The notes beneath the pieces are model-generated. The model searched no databases. It saw only the letters and a list, made by a program, of their open reading frames with translations, and was not told the DNA's origin. From CAZEAB01 sp964552945 (GTDB lineage Archaea; Nanobdellota; Nanobdellia; Woesearchaeales; GW2011-AR9): a DNA stretch of 64,000 bases. Below are positions 25,753 to 34,367 of the stretch, piece after piece. The translations under genes were made by a program, and so were the position numbers. Position 1 is the stretch's first letter. Every line of letters begins with the position of its first letter. Where the stretch lies: positions 1 through 64,000 of the forward strand of contig CAZKIP010000005.1 of the NCBI GenBank assembly GCA_964552945.1, in the 5' to 3' direction.

Positions 25753-26055
25753 TTAATTAATTCCATATTCTCTTTTAGATTTCTCAAAATCAGAACGCAA
25801 AAAAGGATAATAAAAACGATCAATGAAGCAATCATCAATTGAATCCTTATGTGCAGGGATTTCAAGTTGATGAGAGGACGAATTTCCTTCATGACTTCTT
25901 AAATGAGAATTATTTTGATAATGTAAAAAATTAGGGGCAATGCTAGGACCATTTCCAAGCATAAGATTACCAACAAATCTTAAAAGTGATAAAACTTCCG
26001 AGGATTGTTCTACTTTTCTTGCAACATATTTCACTAAAACGTTTTTTACTGACAT
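25753..26055 (-). CDS. Hypothetical protein just downstream of tRNA-Ile
   Basis: 100 residues, rich in Ser, Asn and His, with no recognised domain. Its ATG is only 16 bases after the 3' end of tRNA-Ile on the same strand, so it may be read from the tRNA transcript. An A/T-rich TTTTTAAATAAAA fills the gap and is too close for a TATA box of a leaderless gene. Treat as tentative. Confidence 0.45.
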   Translation of the reverse strand: MSVKNVLVKYVARKVEQSSEVLSLLRFVGNLMLGNGPSIAPNFLHYQNNSHLRSHEGNSSSHQLEIPAHKDSIDDCFIDRFYYPFLRSDFEKSKREYGIN

Positions 26056-26071
26056 TTTTATTTAAAAAGAG

Positions 26072-26251
26072 TGGCCCCGCCGAGACTTTCAAAACCTGAA
26101 AGGCTTGTTTTGCTCAAGCTTTTCTTAAAAGGTTATTTGAACTCGGGACCTCACGATTTCAGTCATAACGATGTTATGATATCAGTCGTGCGCTCTTTCC
26201 TGCTTCCAAGTCTTAATAAGCCTCGAAAGTACCAGGCTAAGCCACGGGGCC
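26072..26251 (-). tRNA. tRNA-Ile(GAT) with three introns
   Basis: Acceptor GGCCCCG/CGGGGCC, discriminator A, anticodon GAT at 26183-26181 in stem CACGA/TCGTG. Three insertions: 34 nt in the D-loop (26196-26229, hairpin CTTTC/GAAA), 22 nt at the canonical 37/38 site (26158-26179, perfect TCATAAC/GTTATGA hairpin), and 50 nt between T-loop TTCAAAT and CTCGG (26085-26134, hairpin with GCTTG/CAAGC). The 180-nt gene reduces to 74 nt with normal arms. TATA-like TTTTTATAG lies about 26 bp upstream. Confidence 0.95.
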
Positions 26252-26283
26252 ATAAACTCAAAGATAAAGCAGTTCTATAAAAA

Positions 26284-26472
26284 GATAACGGAAATTTTCA
26301 CAATTTCCGGAATCTTTCAAAAAATCTTGTTTTTTGCTAGATAACGGAAATCTTCTTGATTTAACGGTCTTCCAAAATCTTGTTTTTTGCTAGATAACGG
26401 AAAATATTGTATTTTCCGGGATCTTTCAAAAATGAACCATTTTTTCTAGATAGCAGAAATTTTCACAATAGC
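26284..26472. repeat. Tandem array of 53-56 bp hairpin-forming units
   Basis: This is the only gene-free stretch above 300 bp. Three full units and one partial begin GATAACGGAAA or a close variant at 26284, 26340, 26393 and 26449. Units 1 and 3 carry an inverted repeat CGGAAAT...ATTTCCG or CGGAAAAT...ATTTTCCG; most units end TTTTTTGCTA or TTTTTTCTA. From 26473 to 26617 I see an AT-rich promoter region for the next gene. Confidence 0.8.
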
Positions 26473-26617
26473 CCCTCTTATTTCCCCCCATATACCCACT
26501 CAACAATATATTCTCATCCCTATAAATCTTTAAATAAAAGTTGCTATTCTAAAATCGTAAAAATCAAGATTGGTTTTTAAAATTAAATTCAAGTTTTAAC
26601 ACAGGGGGTGTGTTTTT

Positions 26618-27667
26618 ATGAAAAAAGTAATGATATATGGATTGATAATAGTTTCTTTGATAGTTCTAGCTGGATGTGCTCAATACAAAGCCATCGACAC
26701 TCAAAACGATGAAGATCTTAGCTTAATTGATGAAATTGCAAAAATTGAAGAAGAATTAGCTCAAGAAGAGATTAAGGAAGATACAACACCAGAAGAAACC
26801 ACTGATACTGCAGAAGAAGCAGTGGATGAAACAGTAAATGAAGAAGAAGTTGTAATTCCTGATTTAGATGAAGCAGCAGTAATGAATACAGAAGCAGTAA
26901 CCATCTCAGTAAAAGAAAATGAGTTAGTTAAAGTTAATGCTAAAGTTTCAGACCCTGATGAAGATCCAGTTACTTATACTTTCAGCAAACCTCTAAACAA
27001 TAATGGAGAATGGAAAACCAATTATGGAGATGCAGGAGAATACATGGTTACTTTAAAAGCTACAGATGGAAAATTAACCACCGAGAAAGTAATCAAGCTT
27101 GTAGTTGAGAGAGTGAACGTTCCTCCAGTTATCGATGGTGTTAAAGATATAACTATCCTAGAAGGAGAAACGGTTACTTTTGAACCTAAAGTAACAGACC
27201 CAAACAACGATGCCGTTACAGTTACAATCTCTGAACCATTGAAAAGTGGAACTTTTGTAACTGACCATACCAGTTTTGGTGAATACAATATTGTTGTAAG
27301 TGCTTCAGATGGAGAATTGGATACTGAAAAAACTTTCAAACTTACAGTAAACAATGTAAATGAAAAACCAGTTATCTCTGGTCTTGAAGACTTGAAGATT
27401 AAGGAAGGAGACGTTGTTAAACTTAAACCAACCGTAACTGACTTGGATGAAGACCCAATCACTTTAACTATAAGTGAACCGGTTGGCGACGATGGAATCT
27501 GGGCAACATCTTACACAGATAATGGGGAATATGTTATCACTGTTACTGCAGATGATGGACAAGACAAAATTGTTCAAAAAGTAACTATAACAATTGAGGA
27601 TATTAACAAAGCTCCAGAAATTGTAGATATTTCCTTAGGACCAAATAGTCCTGCTGTGAGTAGTTAA
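26618..27667 (+). CDS. Surface lipoprotein with cadherin-like repeats
   Basis: 349 residues. Signal peptide with lipobox VLAGC (Cys20), then an acidic Glu/Thr-rich stalk (about 25-85). Three Ig/cadherin-like beta repeats follow (about 90-165, 166-245, 246-330), each with a DPDxD-type motif and a Y-GDAGEY- or DNGEY-like turn. It ends a few residues into a possible fourth repeat, so may be truncated. GGGGG sits upstream of the ATG. It precedes a longer paralogue at 27724. Probably an adhesive or structural envelope protein anchored to the membrane. Confidence 0.88.
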   Translation: MKKVMIYGLIIVSLIVLAGCAQYKAIDTQNDEDLSLIDEIAKIEEELAQEEIKEDTTPEETTDTAEEAVDETVNEEEVVIPDLDEAAVMNTEAVTISVKENELVKVNAKVSDPDEDPVTYTFSKPLNNNGEWKTNYGDAGEYMVTLKATDGKLTTEKVIKLVVERVNVPPVIDGVKDITILEGETVTFEPKVTDPNNDAVTVTISEPLKSGTFVTDHTSFGEYNIVVSASDGELDTEKTFKLTVNNVNEKPVISGLEDLKIKEGDVVKLKPTVTDLDEDPITLTISEPVGDDGIWATSYTDNGEYVITVTADDGQDKIVQKVTITIEDINKAPEIVDISLGPNSPAVSS

Positions 27668-27723
27668 TTTTTTTCTTATTTTTTATTTTAAATTTTTTAA
27701 AATCAAAAAAAGTGGCGTGAAAA

Positions 27724-30081
27724 ATGAAACATAAAATTGTTAAACTAGTTTTAGGTGTGGTAATCCTAATTTTAATTCTACAAACCGTTTTTGCCGCCAC
27801 AAGAGTTTTTCAAGTACAAGAAACAGATTTTGTGAAAATAAATGCTAAAGCGATAGACCCAGATTTGGATAAAGTAACTTACCAATTTGGAGAACCACTG
27901 GATCAAGATGGCGAATGGCAAACAACCTATGGAGATGCGGGAGAGTATGAAATTGATGTTAAGGCATCTGATGGAAAAAATGAAACTATCAAAAAAATAA
28001 AATTGGTAGTTACTAAAAGAAATCAAGCACCCTATGTTAAAGAAAAAAAGTTAGTGGCAAAAGAATCTAAAACAGTTAATTTAAAAGAAGCTATCGTTGA
28101 CCCAGATGGAGATGTTTTAACTTACACATTTAAAGCTCCTTTTAACGAAAAAGGCGTTTGGCAAACTAATTTTAACGATGCGGGAGAACACACCGCTTCA
28201 TTTACAGTAACTGATGGAGAATTCTTAATAGAAGCAAAGGTAAACGTCGTAATTGAGGATAAAAATCAACCCCCTTTCATTGACAACATTTTCTCTGAAG
28301 AGGATAAATTAGAGTTTAATGAAGGTGAAGAGTTAAATTTTTCTGTAAAAGTAAGAGACATAGATAGTGAAAATATTGATTATATTTGGAAATTGGATGG
28401 GGCAAAAATTAGTGAAGATAATGAAGGAGAACATGAATTTGATTACGATTCTTCCGGTGAACACCAATTGGAACTTCAGGTTAGTGATGGAGAAAACAAT
28501 ATAGAAAGAAGTTGGAAAATTGAAATTGAAAACACCAATAGAAAACCTGCATTAAGTCTAGAACCAATAACCGTTAATGAAGGAGAATTAGTAAAGTTAA
28601 TTCTTCCCGGTAAAGATCAAGATGGAGATTCCCTTACCTATGAACTAGAAAAACCTTTAGATAGTAATGGAAAATGGAAAACTGATTTTGAAGACGCGGG
28701 AAAATATTTTGCCGAAGTTGTTGCAGATGATGGGGAATATAAATCTCAAACAGAAGTTGAAATAAATGTAGTTGATGTTGACAGAATCCCTACTTTAAAC
28801 GTACCAACCAGGCTAGAAGTGAAAGAAGGAGAGAAACTTTCTTGGACAATTGATACTACAGACCCAGATAATGATGTCCTCGACATTAAAGTAATCAATG
28901 CACCAGAAGGTTCAATTCTTAATAAGAAAGTCTTTTCATGGGAACCTGATTTCTCAGCGATAAAAAGAAAGGGTGGATTTGTGAGTAATGTTTTAAATTC
29001 GTTAAATTTAGAAAGGTTTTTTCTAAAAATGAAAGTTATCCCTCTAAAAATTAAAGTATGTGGAAAAAGTTTATGTAATAATAAAGAGTTAGAGTTGGTT
29101 GTCTACAATGTAAATCGTCCTCCAGTTATGCAAGGACAAAAAAACTATACAATTCAAGAAACTGAAGAATTGACAATTGTGCCTTCTGCAATAGACCCAG
29201 ACGGAGATATTGTTAAGTATGCTTTCTCATCACCAGTTCAAAAAAGAAGTGGTAAATGGAAAACTAGTTTTGATGACGAAGGGATTTATGATATCTATGT
29301 ATCTGCCACTGATGGGAGATTTACTGACACATTACCTTTTGTTGTGAATGTAAAGAAAAAGAATCGTGGGCCTTCATTAAATGTTGATAAAGATGAATTT
29401 GTTATTTTAGAAGGTAAAAAGCTATCGTTCAAAGTTACCGCTTCAGATCCTGATGAAGACAATTTGAATATTGAATTAGAAAATCTTCCTCCTGGAGCTT
29501 CGTTTAAAGATGAAACATTTATTTGGACTCCTTCAAAAGAATTTGTTAAGAATAAAAGTTCTGGAACCATAAACAAAATATTACAAAAATCTTCATATCT
29601 TATCAAAAAATTTAGTGATGACGAAAAAACGCATTGGTTAAAATTTTCTGCAGACGATGGAGAAACAAAAACAATTCATCCAGTAAAAGTTATTGTTAAA
29701 AACAAAAATCAGGCACCTAAGATCATTGATTATCTTCCTATGAATAAAACACTTTTTACAGAAGTTAACAAACCTTTAATTTTCCACGTTACAGCAACCG
29801 ATTCTGATAACGATAAGTTAAGTTACGAATGGAGTTTTGATTTTGGACAGCAAAAAGTTAGAGGGACTGATACTATTGAAAGAACTTTCCTTACTCCTGG
29901 AGAAAAAAAGGTCAAAGTCAAAGTAACTGACGGACTAGAAACAGTTGAAAAAGAATGGATGGTTTCTGTACAAGAAGTTCTCTATCCTACTCCAGTTATA
30001 ATTTCAAATCCTACTCAAAATGTACCTCAAGCACTATCTCCTCCTGAAACTGAAACTTTTAGGGTAATTGTTATTGAATAG
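27724..30081 (+). CDS. Large secreted protein with eight cadherin-like repeats
   Basis: 785 residues. N-terminal signal peptide (hydrophobic residues about 8-24, ending TVFAAT), then about eight beta-sandwich repeats marked by DPDxD and GEY/GEH turns. The first repeat (VTYQFGEPL..WQTTYGDAGEY) is very like the first repeat of the upstream lipoprotein. Repeats 5 and 7 carry an insertion after PxGSIL/PPGASF. No C-terminal membrane anchor is visible, so it is released or held by partners. The conserved acidic motifs suggest Ca2+ binding. Confidence 0.88.
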   Translation: MKHKIVKLVLGVVILILILQTVFAATRVFQVQETDFVKINAKAIDPDLDKVTYQFGEPLDQDGEWQTTYGDAGEYEIDVKASDGKNETIKKIKLVVTKRNQAPYVKEKKLVAKESKTVNLKEAIVDPDGDVLTYTFKAPFNEKGVWQTNFNDAGEHTASFTVTDGEFLIEAKVNVVIEDKNQPPFIDNIFSEEDKLEFNEGEELNFSVKVRDIDSENIDYIWKLDGAKISEDNEGEHEFDYDSSGEHQLELQVSDGENNIERSWKIEIENTNRKPALSLEPITVNEGELVKLILPGKDQDGDSLTYELEKPLDSNGKWKTDFEDAGKYFAEVVADDGEYKSQTEVEINVVDVDRIPTLNVPTRLEVKEGEKLSWTIDTTDPDNDVLDIKVINAPEGSILNKKVFSWEPDFSAIKRKGGFVSNVLNSLNLERFFLKMKVIPLKIKVCGKSLCNNKELELVVYNVNRPPVMQGQKNYTIQETEELTIVPSAIDPDGDIVKYAFSSPVQKRSGKWKTSFDDEGIYDIYVSATDGRFTDTLPFVVNVKKKNRGPSLNVDKDEFVILEGKKLSFKVTASDPDEDNLNIELENLPPGASFKDETFIWTPSKEFVKNKSSGTINKILQKSSYLIKKFSDDEKTHWLKFSADDGETKTIHPVKVIVKNKNQAPKIIDYLPMNKTLFTEVNKPLIFHVTATDSDNDKLSYEWSFDFGQQKVRGTDTIERTFLTPGEKKVKVKVTDGLETVEKEWMVSVQEVLYPTPVIISNPTQNVPQALSPPETETFRVIVIE

Positions 30082-30157
30082 AAAAAATTGTTTGGGATAG
30101 CCAATAGAAGCAATTCTTGTAGATAAAATATATAAAAGAGACTTCTCCTGAATAAAT

Positions 30158-31702
30158 ATGGATCAAACTATCAAATTAGCTTTAGATACCATTAAAATAA
30201 ATAAACAAGCTATTATTTTTAACCCTAGCAGAGCTAGTGCAGAGAAAACTGCGGAAGACATTTCTAAACTAACAGATTTATTTCATCCAGAACTTGAGAA
30301 AGGAGTTCTGCATTCTATATCAAGCCCTACTAAACAATGTAGGAGGTTATCTAATTGTGTAAAAAAAGGAATCGCTTTCCATCATTCTGGGTTAACAAGT
30401 AAACAAAAAGAAATTGTTGAAGAATCTTTCAAAGAAGGTAAAATAAAAATTATATCTGCTACACCTACTTTAGCAGCAGGACTTAGCATGCCTGCTTTCA
30501 GAGTAATTATCAAATCTCTTAAAAGATACTCTGGCAGCTGGGGAATGAATTGGATTCCTGTTTTAGAATATTTACAAATGGCAGGGAGAGCAGGAAGGCC
30601 GGAGTATGAAGCTTTTGGAGAATCCATTGTTATAGCAAAAACTGAACCTGAGAGAGATGAGATTGTTGAAAGATACATCAAAGGTGTGCCAGAAGACATT
30701 TATTCCAAGTTAGCAGCAGAACCGATCTTAAGAACCTACCTTCTTTCATTAATTTCTTCTGGATTAATCCGTGATGAAGAAAGCATGAACAATTTTTTCA
30801 GTAAAACCTTTTGGGCTCACCAGTTTAAAGACATGAATAAGTTGCAACAGATTATGGAAAAGATGATTCTTTTACTTGAAGAATGGGGATTTATTTCAAT
30901 CCAAGGAAAAGAGGGAGTTAATTCAGACTTTGTAAGCGCTCAAGATCTTGACAATAAAAGTAAAAGTAACAAAACAATGAGGCCAACCCTTATTGGTAAA
31001 AGAATCTCTGAACTTTATCTTGACCCATTAACTGCAAATCATCTTATCAATTGTTTGAAAAATTATGATGACAAAAAAGAACATTTTTCTCTATTACAAA
31101 TGATTTCCCACACTTTAGAGATGAGACCTCTACTAAGAATCAAGAAAAAAGAAGAAGAAATTATTAATGAAGAGTTGACAAAAAATTATCATTTGCTTCT
31201 TGAAAAAGAACCTTCATCTTTTGATATTGAATATGATGAATTTTTCAATTCCATAAAAACCTCGCTCTTTTTTGGAGATTGGGTTGATGAAAAAAATGAA
31301 GATTACCTTTTAGAGAAATATAATGTTCGTCCAGGAGAAATTAGAAGCAAGATTGAATCTGCCAACTGGCTAATTTATGCAGCTAAAGAGTTAGCAAAAA
31401 TAAATGGAGACAATTTGGTAGCACATGAATTAAGAAAACTTCGAGAGATGGTAAAAAATGGAGTTCGTGAAGAACTTCTTCCACTTCTAAAATTGAAAGG
31501 GATTGGGAGAGTTAGGGCTAGAAAACTTTTCTCTCATGGCATGAAAGATTTAGGTCATTTGAGAAGAACAGATTTAACGTCTCTTACTCAAATTGTTGGT
31601 AAGGCCACTGCTGAAAGTGTTAAGATTCAATTGGGTGAAGAAATAAAAGTAATTCCAAAAGGGACTAGGAAAGGTCAATTGAGCATGGAGAAATTTAAAT
31701 AA
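30158..31702 (+). CDS. Hel308-type helicase lacking the RecA1 domain
   Basis: 514 residues that align with the C-terminal two thirds of Hel308: RecA2 with IAFHHSGL, ATPTLAAGLSMPAF (motif V) and QMAGRAGRP (motif VI), then the winged helix, ratchet domain and a helix-hairpin-helix (LLKLKGIGRVRARKLFSHG). The Walker A and DEAD motifs of RecA1 are absent; family proteins are about 700-760 residues. The gene has its own TATA (ATATATAAAAG, about 26 bp before ATG), so this is not a partial assembly edge. It ends in a PIP-box-like QLSMEKF. Confidence 0.9.
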   Translation: MDQTIKLALDTIKINKQAIIFNPSRASAEKTAEDISKLTDLFHPELEKGVLHSISSPTKQCRRLSNCVKKGIAFHHSGLTSKQKEIVEESFKEGKIKIISATPTLAAGLSMPAFRVIIKSLKRYSGSWGMNWIPVLEYLQMAGRAGRPEYEAFGESIVIAKTEPERDEIVERYIKGVPEDIYSKLAAEPILRTYLLSLISSGLIRDEESMNNFFSKTFWAHQFKDMNKLQQIMEKMILLLEEWGFISIQGKEGVNSDFVSAQDLDNKSKSNKTMRPTLIGKRISELYLDPLTANHLINCLKNYDDKKEHFSLLQMISHTLEMRPLLRIKKKEEEIINEELTKNYHLLLEKEPSSFDIEYDEFFNSIKTSLFFGDWVDEKNEDYLLEKYNVRPGEIRSKIESANWLIYAAKELAKINGDNLVAHELRKLREMVKNGVREELLPLLKLKGIGRVRARKLFSHGMKDLGHLRRTDLTSLTQIVGKATAESVKIQLGEEIKVIPKGTRKGQLSMEKFK

Positions 31703-31704
31703 AG

Positions 31705-31980
31705 ATGGTTCTTAAAAGAAATCTCGAATCGGAAAATTTAATTGATAGAATAGCATCATGCGTTATAGGATTAGGTTTTGGTGTAGGAGCTAGACTACTT
31801 TCTCAAGATTACAATTCTGCATCTTATTTAGCAGGATTTTCTTTGGCAGGGGCAGGAGGAGTTTTGATACCAACTTTCAAAAATAAAAGTCAAGATGAAA
31901 AATATCGTGAACTCGCTTGTTCTTTAGGAAGCTATGCAGTAGGATATATTGCTACTGATTATTTATTAAGAACCTTGTAA
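31705..31980 (+). CDS. Small membrane protein
   Basis: 91 residues with two to three Gly/Ala-rich hydrophobic segments. It starts 3 bases after the Hel308-like stop, so is co-transcribed. No family recognised. Confidence 0.7.
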   Translation: MVLKRNLESENLIDRIASCVIGLGFGVGARLLSQDYNSASYLAGFSLAGAGGVLIPTFKNKSQDEKYRELACSLGSYAVGYIATDYLLRTL

Positions 31981-32026
31981 TAATGTTTTTACTTAGTTTT
32001 ATATATTATAAAAAAATACTAACGGC

Positions 32027-32404
32027 ATGAAAAAAAAAGAGGTTCCTAAATCATTGAGGATTTGGTTTAAAATTCATTTTTTGGCAGACATGATTTTTGC
32101 TATACCACTTTTTATTGCTCCAGTTTGGTTTCTAAACATTCTAGGTTTTACAATTGTTGAACCGGTAACGGCCAGATTAGTTGCCGCAGCTCTTTTAGGT
32201 ATTGGAGGAACTTCTTACTTCACCAAAGAAAAATATTCTTTTGACATCCTTCTAACATTAAAATTAATATGGAGTTCTACAGCGGTAATTGGTTTAATTT
32301 GGTCGATTATTGATGGCGCACCATTAATTACTTGGTTAATTGTTATAATCTTTGCTGCTTTCTTTGGAGTGTGGCTTTACTATAAACGAACTATTTCTAG
32401 TTAA
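32027..32404 (+). CDS. Four-helix membrane protein
   Basis: 125 residues with four hydrophobic segments. TATATATTATAAAA lies about 28 bp before the ATG. No conserved motif recognised; the size and pattern resemble small DoxX-like or DUF membrane proteins, but this is weak. Confidence 0.75.
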   Translation: MKKKEVPKSLRIWFKIHFLADMIFAIPLFIAPVWFLNILGFTIVEPVTARLVAAALLGIGGTSYFTKEKYSFDILLTLKLIWSSTAVIGLIWSIIDGAPLITWLIVIIFAAFFGVWLYYKRTISS

Positions 32405-32437
32405 AACTTATAAATAAGAAGTTTTTTTGGTGTATTA

Positions 32438-33139
32438 ATGGCTAAAACCAGAAAAAAAGTAAGAGAACACAAAACAAGAAAGAAGCCTCACTCAGAGATA
32501 CTTACAGTTATGTTTATTGATATCGTTAGTTATACAAAAACTACTGCAAATTTGAGTAGAGAAAGGTTTGATGAGTTACATGAAACATTTGATGAACTTT
32601 CCCTTCCTGTATTTGAGAAGCATGAAGGAACCGTAATTAAGAAAATTGGAGATGCTTTCATGATAACTTTCAAAACTGCGACAGACGCGGTTCTTTGTGG
32701 GATGGATCTTCAGAATACTTTTAGAAGTTACAATAGAGAGTACAAACTTAAAATGCCTCTTCAAATAAGGGTGGCTTTACACGCAGGAGAAGTTTTAGTT
32801 AGAAAAGGTGATGTTTATGGGGATACCGTTAACACTGCTGCTAGAATAGAAGGAATTGCTTCTGCTAACGACATTTATTTCAGTGAATCGGTTTATAATG
32901 CCATGAATAAAAAAGAAATTCCTTACTTATTTATTGGCCAAAGGAAGTTGAAAGGATTAAAAGTTCCGCTTAGAATTTTCAGGGTTAAGAATTCTTTGGA
33001 TAGGAAGAAAGAGAGACAAAGAAAGTTAAAAAGAATGAAGAAAAGGTTTTACAGGTTTTTATGGAAGATCTTTGCTTTGGCTGCTTTACTTGGTCTGCTA
33101 ATTTTCATTTATGTTTATTTGATTAGAAATTTCTATTGA
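32438..33139 (+). CDS. Class III adenylate/guanylate cyclase with C-terminal membrane anchor
   Basis: 233 residues. The cyclase catalytic domain spans about residues 20-190. Metal-binding Asp28 (MFIDIVSYT) and Asp72 (KKIGDAFM), transition-state Asn132 and Arg136 (VNTAARIEG), and the purine-selecting pair Lys68 and Asp125 (GDVYG) point to ATP as substrate. A very basic linker leads to one membrane helix (about 209-229) at the C-terminus, the reverse of most membrane cyclases. A TATA-like CTTATAAATAAG is about 27 bp upstream. The next gene encodes an HTH regulator, not a recognisable cAMP receptor. Confidence 0.92.
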   Translation: MAKTRKKVREHKTRKKPHSEILTVMFIDIVSYTKTTANLSRERFDELHETFDELSLPVFEKHEGTVIKKIGDAFMITFKTATDAVLCGMDLQNTFRSYNREYKLKMPLQIRVALHAGEVLVRKGDVYGDTVNTAARIEGIASANDIYFSESVYNAMNKKEIPYLFIGQRKLKGLKVPLRIFRVKNSLDRKKERQRKLKRMKKRFYRFLWKIFALAALLGLLIFIYVYLIRNFY

Positions 33140-33220
33140 GGTTGTTAATGTTTGTTTCAATTGGAGAAACCTATGATTCTGCTCACAATATTTATATAGA
33201 TTCTAATAAACATATTTTTT

Positions 33221-33874
33221 ATGTGGGTAGCAAAAATAAAATATCAACACGATGACTGTGTCACAACACCAAAAGCAGTAAAACATGGTATTACTATATT
33301 TGCTACTCCAGGGAGTTCTTATAATGATGATAAATACCTATATAACACAGGATTCTTAATGTTACGAGGTTCTGAGAAAGGAAAGAAAGGATTTATTAGA
33401 GATCTCAAAAAAGATAAGAGAGTAATTAAAGTTGAGGTAAATAAAGATTTAGCTATTTTTGTTGAAAGGATACCAAATGAAAAAAAAGAATATTCGGCTT
33501 TTAGATCAAAAGAAATTATGGTTGTTAAACCAGTACATGTAAATCCAAATGATGGTTATGAATACTGGGAGATATGTTCATGGGATAAGAAACACATTAA
33601 CAAATTTTTTACAGATATTAAAAAAATTGGTACAGCTAAATTATTAAGTATTAAAAAAATGAAACTGAATGATGTGTATCATTTTCACGTAAGTCCAAAC
33701 CTTACATCTAAACAAAAAGAAGCTTTAGATTTAGCAATGGAATATGGCTACTTTAACGTCCCACGAAAAGTTGATTTGGATGTATTGGCAAAAAGAATGA
33801 AGATTTCTAGACAAGCGTTTTCTGAACATTTACGAAAAGCAGAAGCAAAACTTCTACCAGTTTTAACTGAGTGA
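33221..33874 (+). CDS. HTH-10 (bacterio-opsin activator type) regulator
   Basis: 217 residues. The last 55 residues carry the bat-type HTH: LTSKQKEALDLAMEYGYF, then LAKRMKISRQAFSEHLRKAE. The N-terminal 150 residues are an alpha/beta sensor-like region without recognised motif. Such proteins are common in haloarchaea and in other archaea. TTTATATA lies about 27 bp before the ATG. Confidence 0.9.
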   Translation: MWVAKIKYQHDDCVTTPKAVKHGITIFATPGSSYNDDKYLYNTGFLMLRGSEKGKKGFIRDLKKDKRVIKVEVNKDLAIFVERIPNEKKEYSAFRSKEIMVVKPVHVNPNDGYEYWEICSWDKKHINKFFTDIKKIGTAKLLSIKKMKLNDVYHFHVSPNLTSKQKEALDLAMEYGYFNVPRKVDLDVLAKRMKISRQAFSEHLRKAEAKLLPVLTE

Positions 33875-33973
33875 GTTGAGAAAGCATTCATATGAAAGCA
33901 CAAATTAGTTATTTTGGATGGTTTCTACTTCTAAGTGATTAAAATGAAATTAAAAGAATTGGAGGAATTAAAA

Positions 33974-34312
33974 ATGAATGAAAATAATATTTTAGTTAAT
34001 CTCGGAATTGGTTTAAGTACTCTTGTCTTAGGTGTATATTTAGGAAGTGGTTATGGTAATAGTAACTTAATTGAATCTTCGTCTATTTATAGACAATTAA
34101 GTATAAATAGAAAAATTGAACAAACTTTACCCAGTCAAATAAAAAAAGAATATTTTTCTTGGAAGGAAGAAAATGGAGATGCACCTATTGGATATTGTAA
34201 TTCTATTTTAGAAGGTCAAAATAATGATGAAATTCTTTATTTAGGTAAAACTTGTCTTGAATTAGTTTGTGATGGAATGGGATATAATTCAAATAGGTGT
34301 GAGGTAAAATAA
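33974..34312 (+). CDS. Small membrane-anchored protein
   Basis: 112 residues from the ATG at 33974, which has GGAGG 8 bases ahead; an earlier in-frame ATG (33935) lacks this. One N-terminal membrane helix (NLGIGLSTLVLGVYLGSGYG) then an exported domain with three cysteines. Paired with the next gene, which has the same plan. Confidence 0.75.
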   Translation: MNENNILVNLGIGLSTLVLGVYLGSGYGNSNLIESSSIYRQLSINRKIEQTLPSQIKKEYFSWKEENGDAPIGYCNSILEGQNNDEILYLGKTCLELVCDGMGYNSNRCEVK

Positions 34313-34367
34313 TTTCCCATCTACAAAACAAAAAAATAATAGTAAATAAAATTTAGGAGGAAACAAA

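Noticed and set aside
26071..26280. Open frame of 69 codons on the plus strand
   Set aside because: It lies across tRNA-Ile and its introns in antisense; the tRNA explains the sequence.
26284..26472. Possible CRISPR array in the tandem repeats
   Set aside because: Units are contiguous and diverged along their whole length; there is no constant repeat alternating with unique spacers and no cas gene nearby.
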